Part shown: piece by piece, positions 51,534-60,334 of the stretch
How positions within the stretch are numbered: the stretch's first letter is position 1
Layout: every line of letters starts with the position of its first letter
Origin: Paenibacillus chibensis
GTDB taxonomy: Bacteria > Bacillota > Bacilli > Paenibacillales > Paenibacillaceae
Assembly: GCF_004001045.1 (NCBI RefSeq)
Contig: NZ_BIMK01000009.1
Location: 1 to 64,000, forward strand
Length of the DNA: 64,000 nucleotides
Direction of reading: 5' to 3'
Position numbers and translations under genes: made by a program
Notes under the pieces: model-generated
What the model saw: the letters and a program-made list of their open reading frames with translations, nothing else
Told to the model about the DNA's origin: nothing
The model's database searches: none

Positions 51534-53237
51534 TTAGCTTTGCTGCTTCTCCTGCTGTTCCATATACTTGCGCATGTTATGCATATACTGTGGGGCATCC
51601 ATCGGATCAGCAGCCATCATTTCAATGATGCATAACCTGCTGCCGGACTCCGCCTCGGCTCTTATGATCGCTTCATCCAGCTCCTGGTTGGTATGGACGG
51701 TAGCGGTAAAAGCATCGCCTCCGAACGCTTCCGCCAGCTTGGTATAAGACCAATTTGGAACCTTGTTATACGTCTGATTCTCTGTTTTAACATTTAAATA
51801 CTTCTCGATCGTATACCCATCATTATTAAGGATAAAAATAATCGGTTTGCATCCGTAATACAGCATCGAGCTGATCTCCTGCGCCGTCAGCTGCAGGGAA
51901 CCGTCACCCGTGAACAGCAGCACCCGGCGCGTCGGAGCCGCGATACATGCCCCATACGAGGAAGGTGTCGCGTATCCGATCGACTGCCATCCCCCTTCGG
52001 CAATATACGTAACGTTTCGGGGCAGCTTCACTTGGGACATGCCGTAGAAGAACGTTCCCGTCTCGGGAATGATAATGTCCCCTTCCTTCAGCATCCGCTG
52101 AAACCGCGGGTAATAAGTTGCTGCTGTGAGCGGTTCTTCAGGATTTCCCATGATAACATCATAAGGATGTGTGAATTGGGGTACGCTAGCCTGCTGCCTG
52201 TACCCGGTTTTGGGCAGCGCTAGCAGGACATCCTCCGCCATCACGTTCAGATACTCGGCCGACGCGACCTTCACTTGCGTAGGTTGGATCTCGATCAGTT
52301 GAAGAGGATTCAACTTGGCGGTAAAGTTAGCCGTATTGGTATCTGCCCATACCAGCCCGACCGCAATAACGACATCTGCTGTCTCGACCTTTTCACGCAC
52401 TTCAGGACTCCCGAATGCACCGCCGTACATCCCGATGAACAGCGGATGATTTTCGTCAAAAGAACCTTTGCCGAACAACGTGGAGACTACCGGCACGTTC
52501 ATCGTTTCAGCGAGCTTGCGCACATACTCTTCCCAATGAAAGCGCATTGTTTTGACGTCCGCTAAAATAACGGCATGTTGCGCACGGTCCAGCAGGAGCT
52601 TCATCTGATCCACAGCCGCCTGAAGCGTCGCAGGATTCGTAACGGCTGACGGCATGGGTTGCTCCTTATGAGGCCATATCGGCTTATTGACCAGATCGTC
52701 GGCTACGACAAGGTATACCGGTTTCTTACTTGTCTTGGCGATGCGGATGGCATTCGGGATTTCGAGCGCCGCATTTTCCGGTGTCAGCACCGCCGTGTAA
52801 GCCGTGATCGGTTCATAGACTTTGCGGAAGACGTCAAAATCCCCGTCCATCAACGTGTGATGCATCAGCTTTCTCGCCTTCTGCGCCGTATCCGGCGGAG
52901 ACCCGACGATGTGTATGATCGGAACATGCTCGCTGTTCGCGCCGGCAATCGCGTTGCAGGCGCTCATTTCGCCAACGCCGAACGTCGTGATCAGAGCCGA
53001 CATCCCCTTCAAGCGGGCATAGGCATCCGCGGCATACCCTGAATTCAGCTCGTTTCTGCCATTCACGAAGCGGATGCCTTCATAGCGTTCAAGAGCATCC
53101 AGCAGGGTAAAATTATAATCGCCCGGCACGCCGAAAATATCGGTGATTCCTTCTTGTTTCAAACGATCAAACAGATACTCGCCTAACGTTTTTTGAATGA
53201 GGGGCATCTGAGATAGTTCATTCGTCATATTTTCCAT
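51534..53237 (-). CDS. Thiamine-diphosphate-dependent 2-keto acid decarboxylase (indolepyruvate/pyruvate type)
   Basis: Predicted 567-residue decarboxylase that makes aldehydes from keto acids. The catalytic Glu lies in GRNELNSGYAADAYAR, the HH pair in KLMHHTLMDGDF, and the cofactor motif in GDGSLQLTAQEISSMLYYG to NNDGY. These are features of pyruvate, phenylpyruvate and indolepyruvate decarboxylases; the substrate is not decided. The ATG at 53237 follows GGAGG at 11 nt. Indolepyruvate use would link it to auxin formation (inference). It is the last gene behind the ydcZ-crp-ydcZ set. Confidence 0.87.
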   Translation of the reverse strand: MENMTNELSQMPLIQKTLGEYLFDRLKQEGITDIFGVPGDYNFTLLDALERYEGIRFVNGRNELNSGYAADAYARLKGMSALITTFGVGEMSACNAIAGANSEHVPIIHIVGSPPDTAQKARKLMHHTLMDGDFDVFRKVYEPITAYTAVLTPENAALEIPNAIRIAKTSKKPVYLVVADDLVNKPIWPHKEQPMPSAVTNPATLQAAVDQMKLLLDRAQHAVILADVKTMRFHWEEYVRKLAETMNVPVVSTLFGKGSFDENHPLFIGMYGGAFGSPEVREKVETADVVIAVGLVWADTNTANFTAKLNPLQLIEIQPTQVKVASAEYLNVMAEDVLLALPKTGYRQQASVPQFTHPYDVIMGNPEEPLTAATYYPRFQRMLKEGDIIIPETGTFFYGMSQVKLPRNVTYIAEGGWQSIGYATPSSYGACIAAPTRRVLLFTGDGSLQLTAQEISSMLYYGCKPIIFILNNDGYTIEKYLNVKTENQTYNKVPNWSYTKLAEAFGGDAFTATVHTNQELDEAIIRAEAESGSRLCIIEMMAADPMDAPQYMHNMRKYMEQQEKQQS

Positions 53238-53328
53238 ACAAAAAAAACCCTCCCATCGAATCTGCAGCAATGTCCTGTATAACATTACCCGATTCTGGAA
53301 AGGTTATTCGGTTGGTTATGCTCCTTCC

Positions 53329-53811
53329 TCACACCGTGCCGAGGCTCTTCTGCGCGTTCTCCTGGCTTGGTTTCTTTCGTCCCCCCAGCTTGAACACGAG
53401 AATGCCTCCGACGATGACAAGCACGCCGACCAGCTGTTTAAACGTAAAATCGACCTTGTCCAGACCCAGCCAGCCCATGGAGTCGAACAACAGCGCGAAA
53501 CCAAGCTGGGCGCACATGCTGATCGAGACCCCGAAGGTCGGACCGAGACGGTTGATCCCCTGGACCATGCAGGTTACCACGCCGACGCCGATTAAGCCGC
53601 TGAAGCAATACCAGAGCTTTAATGCATGCAGATCGAACATCCCTTTCCCTTCAAACAGAAGTCCGAGCGTAAACGAAGCCGCGAACCCGAGCCCCAGCAC
53701 TAATGTCGTCGTGGTCCATGAACCGACATGCACGTTGACTTTATTATTGAAAATATTTTGTAAACTAACGAGCGAACCGGCCAACAAGGCCAATATAATT
53801 CCCAGTAACAT
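53329..53811 (-). CDS. YdcZ (DUF606) DMT-family membrane protein
   Basis: Predicted 160-residue protein with five hydrophobic segments, the family form of small paired DMT transporters. QNIFNNKVNVHVGSW and LGLLFEGKGMF are readable. The start follows TAGGAG. The Crp/Fnr regulator lies 30 bp upstream and a second YdcZ protein beyond it, so the two YdcZ halves may form a heterodimer. Substrate unknown. Confidence 0.82.
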   Translation of the reverse strand: MLLGIILALLAGSLVSLQNIFNNKVNVHVGSWTTTTLVLGLGFAASFTLGLLFEGKGMFDLHALKLWYCFSGLIGVGVVTCMVQGINRLGPTFGVSISMCAQLGFALLFDSMGWLGLDKVDFTFKQLVGVLVIVGGILVFKLGGRKKPSQENAQKSLGTV

Positions 53812-53840
53812 TGTTGAACTCTCCTATCCATGTCATTCTG

Positions 53841-54539
53841 TTATTCATAAATGCTATCACCCGCAATGCTCTTCAAACGCTCCCGGTCCTTGACATGAAT
53901 GCAGCCCTTGCCACGCTCCAGGATCCCTTCGTTACACAGCTGCAAAATTACGCGATTCAAATGCCGGTAGCTTGTACCGATCAAATTCGCCGCATCCCTC
54001 AGCTCCGAAGTGCTCAGCTTTCCCCTGAACAGCACATCGGACGGATCAAAGGAAACGGACAAAATGTAACTGGCGAGCCTGACTTCAACGGGATACATCA
54101 AATTGAAGCTGAGTGCGTTCGATTTCATGAAAAATTTGCCGGTAATGATTTTCAGCAGAAATTGCAGCAGCGGTGTATGATCCCTGCCGTATTGTTTCAG
54201 CCACTGATGATGAATCGCGATCATATGCACCGGGGACACGGCTTCAACGGTGTTGATAAAATCCGCCTCCTGGATATATTCCACGTCGCCAATCACTTCA
54301 AGCGCGTTTTTAAAGGAAATAATGAGCGTCTTGCCTTCCGTTGACGTGTTGTAGACCTTGAGTTTTCCTTTAACCAATACGTACAAATATTCCGCAGGCT
54401 CCCCCTGGGAACAGATCAGTTCTCCTTGTTCAAAGCTGTAAAGACTCAGATGAGAAAGCATCGGTTCATTGAAAATCGCGTGCAATTGATGCAGTTCCAT
54501 ATAATCCGCTAAGTTCGCGCGGTCCTTGATTTCTTTCAT
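53841..54539 (-). CDS. Crp/Fnr-family transcriptional regulator
   Basis: Predicted 232-residue regulator. The cyclic-nucleotide-binding fold (about 30-130) includes FEQGELICSQGEPAEYLYVLVKGKLKVY. The C-terminal HTH is LSTSELRDAANLIGTSYRHLNRVI. No N-terminal Cys cluster is seen, so it is not a classic oxygen-sensing Fnr. GGGGG precedes the ATG. It lies between the two YdcZ genes and is likely to regulate this cluster. Confidence 0.88.
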   Translation of the reverse strand: MKEIKDRANLADYMELHQLHAIFNEPMLSHLSLYSFEQGELICSQGEPAEYLYVLVKGKLKVYNTSTEGKTLIISFKNALEVIGDVEYIQEADFINTVEAVSPVHMIAIHHQWLKQYGRDHTPLLQFLLKIITGKFFMKSNALSFNLMYPVEVRLASYILSVSFDPSDVLFRGKLSTSELRDAANLIGTSYRHLNRVILQLCNEGILERGKGCIHVKDRERLKSIAGDSIYE

Positions 54540-54590
54540 GAAGAATATCCCCCAGCCTTTGAATGTACATCATATCCTGAACATTATACT

Positions 54591-55016
54591 TTAAAATTTC
54601 AGGATCACCACACCCAGGATCATGATGGCGATGCCGGCGAATTGGGTCCATCCCATCCGTTTCTTCGGAAGACCGAACCATCCGTAATGATCCATTAAAA
54701 AGGTCAATACCAGTTGAGCGATAATGACCAAGGCCACCGTCAGTGTCACGCCGACATGTTGTATGGCCGTAACGTTACTGAAAATAATCACGGCCGCATA
54801 CGCTCCCGCGCTCAAATACAGCGGTTTGACCTGCGTGAAGCCCTGACGCTTGAAATCGCGAAAAATGAACAGCAGCACAAGCGCTGCCACAAACCCCGTA
54901 AGCTGCGTTAACGCAGCCGCCTGCCAAGTGCCGATTCCCTGGCTGATCCGGGAGTTGGCGACACCTTGCAGCGTAATAAACGCGCCTCCCAGAAATGCAA
55001 ATAGTATTCCCTTCAT
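54591..55016 (-). CDS. YdcZ (DUF606) DMT-family membrane protein
   Basis: Predicted 141-residue protein with four or five membrane helices, paralogous to the YdcZ protein downstream of the Crp gene (QGVANSRISQGIGTWQAAAL; MDHYGWFGLPKKRMGW). The ATG at 55016 follows AAGGAG. It is the first gene of the ydcZ-crp-ydcZ cluster, with a palindrome in its upstream region. Confidence 0.82.
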   Translation of the reverse strand: MKGILFAFLGGAFITLQGVANSRISQGIGTWQAAALTQLTGFVAALVLLFIFRDFKRQGFTQVKPLYLSAGAYAAVIIFSNVTAIQHVGVTLTVALVIIAQLVLTFLMDHYGWFGLPKKRMGWTQFAGIAIMILGVVILKF

Positions 55017-55080
55017 TGTGCCCTTCTCCTTAACACTCTTATTTGATAATCATTAAATAATAATTCGCTATCTCAATGAT

Positions 55081-55094
55081 AGGACATATGTCCT
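55081..55094 (-). promoter_or_regulatory. 14-bp palindrome upstream of the ydcZ-crp-ydcZ cluster
   Basis: AGGACATATGTCCT (55081-55094) is a perfect palindrome 65 bp before the first ydcZ start. It does not match the Crp (TGTGA-N6-TCACA) or Fnr (TTGAT-N4-ATCAA) sites, so it may be a site for this divergent Crp/Fnr protein. Confidence 0.5.
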
Positions 55095-55136
55095 CAATTC
55101 GGCATAACCACAAAAAAATGTAGAGTTCCAAAAAAT

Positions 55137-55167
55137 AAACAGTTCAATCCTGTGGATTGAACTGTTT
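55137..55167 (-). terminator. Terminator of the LppY/LpqO-domain gene
   Basis: AAACAGTTCAATCC (55137-55150) pairs perfectly with GGATTGAACTGTTT (55154-55167), with a T run on the minus strand. Confidence 0.92.
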
Positions 55168-55175
55168 ATGAACGG

Positions 55176-55658
55176 TTAATTTAGTTTCAAAGTTCCAGCC
55201 GAGCTGGCTGCCCCGATGGCTGCTTTGACGGTGGCTGCCAATGCTTCCGTATCTCCCCGCCCTTGAAAATGTAAATAAATGATTTGCGGGTTCTCCCCGA
55301 TCATATGGTTGTGGACGGCAGAAACCTCTATATTTCCTTTCCGCAGCGCATCAATGACACGATTCACTTCCGGAACGAGCAGGGCGAACTCTCCGATCAC
55401 GACGCTTTGATTGCCCGCTTGCTGGAAGTTCGCGCCGAATGCCAGCTCGATGGTTTCCGGCAGGAGTTGAACGCCCAGATTCGAGACCGGAATATTTTTT
55501 CGGATAAACTCCAGCCTGCAAATCCCGTCCTCCTGCTTGACCCCTGTTTTAAATATGTTCTCAAGCTGCCGGCAGTTCGGACTCTCCGCGCCACGAGTGA
55601 GGTTAGCCGGTCCGATCAGCAAACAGAATATCATAAGAAACGAAACGAGTTTTTTCAT
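55176..55658 (-). CDS. Secreted LppY/LpqO (DUF1259)-domain protein
   Basis: Predicted 160-residue exported protein. A signal peptide (about 1-24) leads to a domain with VSAVHNHMIGENPQIIYLHF, the mark of the LppY/LpqO family. Proteins of that family often carry two such domains; this one has one. Start at 55658 follows AGGAGG. The role is unknown; an HNH-like His pair could bind metal. A single gene with its own terminator. Confidence 0.8.
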   Translation of the reverse strand: MKKLVSFLMIFCLLIGPANLTRGAESPNCRQLENIFKTGVKQEDGICRLEFIRKNIPVSNLGVQLLPETIELAFGANFQQAGNQSVVIGEFALLVPEVNRVIDALRKGNIEVSAVHNHMIGENPQIIYLHFQGRGDTEALAATVKAAIGAASSAGTLKLN

Positions 55659-55741
55659 TCCAATCCCTCCTGAACAGGTGATTGAACATATTATTTTCAT
55701 GGTTTACGCATGGTATTCATCGCCTGCAATCGCATACTAGC

Positions 55742-55793
55742 AAAAAAACCGCATTGAGCCATGAAAGAGTTACTTCCATGGTCCATGCGGTTT
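55742..55793 (-). terminator. Terminator of thrS
   Basis: AAACCGCAT (55746-55754) pairs with ATGCGGTTT (55785-55793), with further partial pairing inside; the A run at 55742-55748 is a T run on the minus strand. About 60 bp after the thrS stop codon. Confidence 0.82.
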
Positions 55794-55855
55794 AGTTTTG
55801 TGGTACGCGGATGATCAGGAAGAAGCTTCCTCCCGGGATCAGCTTCCCTTACTCT

Positions 55856-57769
55856 TTACACTTTGGAGGCAATTTCCCCCAGGATCATCTCTTCAATCAC
55901 GTCCAATGCTATCGAGCCAAGGTCACCTTCGCCGCGCTTTCTTACGGAGCCGGAGCCGGAGTTTTTCTCCTGTTCTCCCAGCACGAGCATGTAAGGGACC
56001 TTTTCCAGCTGCGCTTCGCGGATTCTGTAACCCAGCTTTTCGTTGCGCGCATCGATCTCCACCCGGATACCGGCCTGTTCAAGCCTTGCTTTCACCTGAT
56101 AGGCGTAATCGGCATAGTTTTCGGATACCGGCAAAAGCTTGGCGTGTACCGGCGACAACCACAGCGGAAAAGCTCCGGCGTAATGCTCTGTGAGCATGCC
56201 CATGAATCGGTCGATGGCCCCGTACACCGCGCGGTGAATGACAACCGGCCGATGCTTCTGGCTATCCTCGCCGACATATAACAGGTCGAATTTCTCCGGC
56301 ATCTGAAAATCCAGCTGAATCGTGCCGCACTGCCAGCTCCGTTTGAGCGCGTCCTGGATATGGAAATCGATTTTCGGGCCGTAAAAGGCGCCGTCGCCTT
56401 CGTTAATCCGATAAGCAATCCCCCGGTTATCCAGCACGCTTTGCAGCGAGCTCTCCGCCTGTTCCCATAGCTCTTCCGAGCCCATGGAATCCTCCGGACG
56501 CGTCGAGAGCTCGATTTTATATTCCAGGCCGAACACCTGATACATCTGGTCAATCAGCTCGATGATTCGTCCAATCTCTTCCTCGATCTGCTCAGGGAGC
56601 ACGAACAAATGGGCATCATCCTGGCAGAACGTCCGCACCCGCAGCATGCCGTTCAGCGCTCCCGAAAACTCATGGCGGTGAACCTGGCCGAATTCGCAGA
56701 TACGCATCGGCAGATCGCGGTATGAACGCAGTTTATTCTTGAAAATGAGCATGTGCCCCGGACAGTTCATCGGTTTGAGCGCATATTTTGTTTCGTCCAC
56801 ATTCGTAAAATACATGTTGTCTTTGTAATGATCCCAATGCCCGGAATTCTCCCACACCCGGTTATTCATCATGAGCGGGGTCCGTACTTCCTCATAATCC
56901 CGTTGTCTCTGCATTTCCCTCGCGAAATTTTCAAGCTCCGTGCGAATCGTCATCCCCTTCGGCAGGTAAAACGGCATGCCCGGTGCCTCCTCCGAGAACA
57001 TGAACAGCTCCAGCTGCTTACCAAGCTTGCGGTGATCCCGCTTCTTCGCTTCCTCCAGAAAATGCAGATGCTCCTCCAGCTGGTTTTTTTTCGGAAAAGC
57101 CGTTCCATAGATCCGCTGTAGCATGCTGTTGCTCGAATCCCCGCGCCAATAGGCGCCTGACACAGTCAACAGCTTGAACGCTTTGATCCGGCCCGTCGAA
57201 GGAAGATGCGGGCCGCGGCACAGGTCGAGGAACTCGCCTTGCTCGTAAGTGGATATGACCGCATCTTCCGGCAAATCGCGGATCAGCTCCAGCTTGAGCG
57301 GTTCTTCCAGCTTCTCAAATATCCGAATGGCTTCCTGGCGGCTGACGACTTTGCGGACAATCGGCAGGTTCTCCTGAATGATATTGGCCATCTCTTGTTC
57401 GATCCGGTCCAAATCTTCAGCGGATAACGGCTTTTCGAGATCCATGTCGTAATAAAATCCATCCTCGATGACCGGACCAATGCCAAGTTTTACGGCCTTT
57501 TCCCCGTATATCCGTTTCACGGCCTGCGCCATCACATGCGCCGTGCTATGCCTGTACACCTCCAGTCCCGCAGGACTATCCAGCGTCACGATTTCAAGTC
57601 GGCAGTCCTCTTCGACGACCTGATCCAAATCGACAAGCTTGTCGTTCAGTTTGCCTGCAACCGCGTTTTTTTTCAGTCCGATGCTAATCGACTCGGCGAC
57701 TTGTTCGACCGTGGTGCCTTTCGGAACCCTCCTGTTCGATCCATCCGGCAGCAATACGTTAATATCCAT
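55856..57769 (-). CDS. thrS: Threonyl-tRNA synthetase
   Basis: Predicted 637-residue class II synthetase with TGS domain (about 1-65), second additional (editing) domain with HSTAHVMAQAV, the core with the zinc-binding Cys in MNCPGHMLIF and HRHEFSGAL, and a C-terminal anticodon domain (GVRVEIDARNEKLGYR-like, KVPYMLVLGEQE). The ATG at 57769 follows GGAGGT at 7 nt; the upstream in-frame ATGs lie on the far side of this ribosome site. A T-box leader controls it. Confidence 0.95.
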   Translation of the reverse strand: MDINVLLPDGSNRRVPKGTTVEQVAESISIGLKKNAVAGKLNDKLVDLDQVVEEDCRLEIVTLDSPAGLEVYRHSTAHVMAQAVKRIYGEKAVKLGIGPVIEDGFYYDMDLEKPLSAEDLDRIEQEMANIIQENLPIVRKVVSRQEAIRIFEKLEEPLKLELIRDLPEDAVISTYEQGEFLDLCRGPHLPSTGRIKAFKLLTVSGAYWRGDSSNSMLQRIYGTAFPKKNQLEEHLHFLEEAKKRDHRKLGKQLELFMFSEEAPGMPFYLPKGMTIRTELENFAREMQRQRDYEEVRTPLMMNNRVWENSGHWDHYKDNMYFTNVDETKYALKPMNCPGHMLIFKNKLRSYRDLPMRICEFGQVHRHEFSGALNGMLRVRTFCQDDAHLFVLPEQIEEEIGRIIELIDQMYQVFGLEYKIELSTRPEDSMGSEELWEQAESSLQSVLDNRGIAYRINEGDGAFYGPKIDFHIQDALKRSWQCGTIQLDFQMPEKFDLLYVGEDSQKHRPVVIHRAVYGAIDRFMGMLTEHYAGAFPLWLSPVHAKLLPVSENYADYAYQVKARLEQAGIRVEIDARNEKLGYRIREAQLEKVPYMLVLGEQEKNSGSGSVRKRGEGDLGSIALDVIEEMILGEIASKV

Positions 57770-57814
57770 GACTTTTACCTCCATTTCTTTCGTCTTTGTG
57801 ATATTTATGAACGC

Positions 57815-58090
57815 AAAAAAACGCATCTCTCCACCAAGGGACGAGTGCGTTCAGCTCGTGGTTCCACCCTAATTCAACCTGCAGCAAGCCGACCGTGGCC
57901 AAGGGACGATCGTTGCAGGTTCTTATTGGTATCCGTTATCGGAGATAACCCGGTGCCGCTTACTACCGCATCCGTCTCGGAATGCAGGTTCAACGCCACG
58001 GCTACAAAGGGGTAAATTCAAGCCGGTTTCCGTAAGAAGCTTTCAGCCGGTGGCTTCTCTCTCTGGGCGGTTCGTGCATGAAATCATGTC
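57815..58090 (-). promoter_or_regulatory. T-box riboswitch of thrS
   Basis: On the minus strand the T-box AGGGTGGAACCACG lies at 57857-57870. The terminator arms CGCACTC and GAGAGATGCG follow, then a T run from the As at 57815-57821. Stem I lies at about 57990-58075 (AGAGAGAGAAGCC). A threonine codon ACC (58011-58013) sits in the expected specifier place, although the base after it is C, not the usual purine. Confidence 0.85.
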
Positions 58091-58120
58091 TTTGATCTGA
58101 GCCAGTATCGAATTAACGAT

Positions 58121-58151
58121 ATTATAGACCTGATCATCCCTAAAAAGTCAA
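58121..58151 (-). promoter_or_regulatory. Probable thrS promoter
   Basis: TTGACT (58146-58151) and TATAAT (58121-58126) on the minus strand, upstream of the T-box. Spacing is 19 bp, slightly long. Confidence 0.5.
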
Positions 58152-58181
58152 GAGAAATTTCCGCCCCGAAAATAAAACAAA

Positions 58182-58205
58182 GCACCGCAAATGTTAAAAC
58201 GGTGC
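58182..58205 (-). terminator. Terminator of the DUF1801 gene
   Basis: GCACCG (58182-58187) pairs with CGGTGC (58200-58205). On the minus strand a T-rich run follows. Confidence 0.65.
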
Positions 58206-58264
58206 ATTTAATGGGAAGTACATGTTATGTTCATGGAATGTTATATCTGCATCATTGACAAGGA

Positions 58265-58606
58265 TCAAAGCGTCGAAGAAGCCTGAATAACAAGCGGTTT
58301 CAGCAGTTCGGTATCCGCTGTATCTCCCTTACGCAGCTTTAACGTTTTTCTTTCCGGAGGTCCATCAAAAAGCTCGTCCGGCATCTCAAGCCCACTCGCG
58401 TTAAAAATCGTGAAGCTGACGGCATCCTTTGACGTTGAGATCACGGCTGCATATTTCCCGTTTTTCAAAAAATGGGGTTTCTTATACTGCATGCGCTCCT
58501 TCACCTCCGGTATGGCCTCATGCACCATTTGACGCAGCTGATGCGCAAGCTCTGCCTGCCATGGTTCTTTGATCGCTTCGATAAAATCTTTAACCTCTGT
58601 GTCCAT
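58265..58606 (-). CDS. DUF1801-family protein (YdhG-like)
   Basis: Predicted 113-residue small protein. The N-terminus has DFIEAIKEPWQAELAHQLR, then MVHEAIPEVKERMQYKKPHFLKNGKY, the family block. Relatives are called iron chaperones or YdeI-like, with little proof. The ATG at 58606 has AAAGGAG 10 nt upstream. It is downstream of the sigma factor gene and may share its transcript. Confidence 0.82.
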   Translation of the reverse strand: MDTEVKDFIEAIKEPWQAELAHQLRQMVHEAIPEVKERMQYKKPHFLKNGKYAAVISTSKDAVSFTIFNASGLEMPDELFDGPPERKTLKLRKGDTADTELLKPLVIQASSTL

Positions 58607-58731
58607 GATCAATCTTCTCCTTTAAATTGAAATTTACCCTTCCATAAGACGACGAACGAAACTTGGCCCAATCGACATTTCTTTGAAAAAATATTTTTTT
58701 CGATGCTGCGCAAAAAGGAGAAACTTCCGGC

Positions 58732-60024
58732 TCAGGTTTCCACTTCAAGTTCTGCTGCCTTGGACTGCGAATCCGCGGCGCGCTTCAAAAGCAGGCTGCG
58801 CTCCCGTTCATTTTTGGCCAACGCTGCGGCGCGTTCGAATTCCGTCCGCGCTTCATCACAACGCCCCAATTTGTACAACAAATCGCCGCGGACACTTGGC
58901 AGGAGATGATAGTCTTTAAGCGTCGAGTCCATATTCAATTCGTCTAACAGCTGCAGGCCATAGGCCGGACCGAAGGCCATTGAGATGGCCACGGCGCGGT
59001 TCAACTCAACGATCGGGGAAGGCGTCAAGCGTGCGAGGGCTTCATACAGAGCCGCGATCCGCGGCCAATCCGTATCGGCAGGCGTTAATGCTTGGGCATG
59101 ATAAGCCGTAATCGCTGCTTGAAGCGAGTATGGACCATAAGGCTGTCCCAAACTTTGGCTTCGCTTCAGCGCTGCCAACCCGCGGCGAATCAGCAGCTGA
59201 TCCCAGCGCGACCGGTTCTGATCCATGAGAAGGACAGGCTCGCCATCTTGTCCGACGCGGGTCTTGAGCCTTGAAGATTGGATCTCCATCAATGCAACCA
59301 ATCCATGAACTTCCGGCTCCTCCGGCGAAATTTCCGCAAGCACCCGTCCCAGCCGAAGCGCTTCATGGCATAAAAGCGGCCGGACCCAGTCATCGCCTGA
59401 GGTAGCCGTATAACCTTCGTTAAACATGAGATAGATGACTTCTAGGACCGTGGATAAACGCTCCTTCAATTCACTACGCTCCGGCACCTCAAAAGGAATT
59501 TTTTCCGCATTCAGCGTGCGCTTGGCGCGGACGATCCGCTGTGCTATTGTCGATTCGGCGGCAAGGAAGGCGCGTGCGATTTCATCCGTCGTCAAGCCGC
59601 ATAACAGCCGAAGCGTTAACGCAATGCGGGCTTCTCTCGACAGGACAGGATGGCAAGTCATGAAGATCAAGCGCAGGATATCATCGCCGATCTCTCCATC
59701 AAGCCCTTGATCCACATCATCCTCTGTATATAAGACCGTAGTGCGGGCAACTTCCTCAACCTTCCGGTCCAGAACCTTGTTTCTCCGCAGCAGGTCGATG
59801 GCACGCCGTTTGGCCGTCGTCATCAGCCAGGCGCCCGGTTTATCCGGGATTCCGGTCTCCGGCCATCGCTCCAAGGCAATCACAAGCGCATCCTGGGCCA
59901 AATCTTCGGCAAGGCCGACATCTCGCACCATCCGGGTCAAACCAGCAATCAGTTTGGGTGATTCGATCCGCCAGATGGCGTCGATCGTACGCTTAACGCT
60001 CGTCATGCCGGCACTCGCCTCCAT
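58732..60024 (-). CDS. ECF42-like RNA polymerase sigma factor with C-terminal TPR-like extension
   Basis: Predicted 430-residue sigma factor. Region 2 is VGLAEDLAQDALVIALERWP to GAWLMTTAKRRAIDLLRR. Region 4 is ARIALTLRLLCGLTTDEIA to AESTIAQRIVRAKRTL. About 230 extra residues (DUF6596, TPR-like) replace an anti-sigma factor, as in group ECF42. The ATG at 60024 has GAGG 7 nt upstream. ECF42 genes normally sit next to a YCII (DGPF) gene; none is nearby. A short ORF overlaps the start, see next entry. Confidence 0.87.
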   Translation of the reverse strand: MEASAGMTSVKRTIDAIWRIESPKLIAGLTRMVRDVGLAEDLAQDALVIALERWPETGIPDKPGAWLMTTAKRRAIDLLRRNKVLDRKVEEVARTTVLYTEDDVDQGLDGEIGDDILRLIFMTCHPVLSREARIALTLRLLCGLTTDEIARAFLAAESTIAQRIVRAKRTLNAEKIPFEVPERSELKERLSTVLEVIYLMFNEGYTATSGDDWVRPLLCHEALRLGRVLAEISPEEPEVHGLVALMEIQSSRLKTRVGQDGEPVLLMDQNRSRWDQLLIRRGLAALKRSQSLGQPYGPYSLQAAITAYHAQALTPADTDWPRIAALYEALARLTPSPIVELNRAVAISMAFGPAYGLQLLDELNMDSTLKDYHLLPSVRGDLLYKLGRCDEARTEFERAAALAKNERERSLLLKRAADSQSKAAELEVET

Positions 60025-60067
60025 ACCCGATCCTCTTCCGTAATGGCACGGTCCTCATTTTCTTCAT
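59993..60067 (-). CDS. 24-codon ORF overlapping the sigma factor start
   Basis: ATG at 60067 has GGAGGG 7 nt upstream, better than the sigma gene's own site. It encodes a basic peptide of 24 residues, starting MKKMRTVPLRKRIGYG, and stops at 59993 inside the sigma coding sequence in another frame. It may be a translational control ORF. Whether it is expressed is not known. Confidence 0.4.
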   Translation of the reverse strand: MKKMRTVPLRKRIGYGGECRHDER

Positions 60068-60193
60068 GGCAGCTCCCTCCAGGTGCTAATCATTCATGGA
60101 TCCTCTTTCTTCCATCTTTGTAACTCAAATTTAACATGAACGGGAATGATAGACACCTTTTTTTCTTATATCAGGGCATTTCATAGCAAAATA

Positions 60194-60220
60194 AGGATTG
60201 TCCGGAAACGGGACAATCCT
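60194..60220 (-). terminator. Terminator of the PepSY-TM-like gene
   Basis: AGGATTGTCC (60194-60203) pairs perfectly with GGACAATCCT (60211-60220). On the minus strand TTATTTTG follows. The rest of 60221-60334 shows no feature. Confidence 0.72.
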
Positions 60221-60334
60221 CGATATTACATGTGGAATCTCACTTCTATGGAATCTCACTGCGGCACAGCTCTTCGGGAACTACTTCACGAGTATGTCAG
60301 TAAGCTATCTTATATTTATGCAGCCGGACTGATT

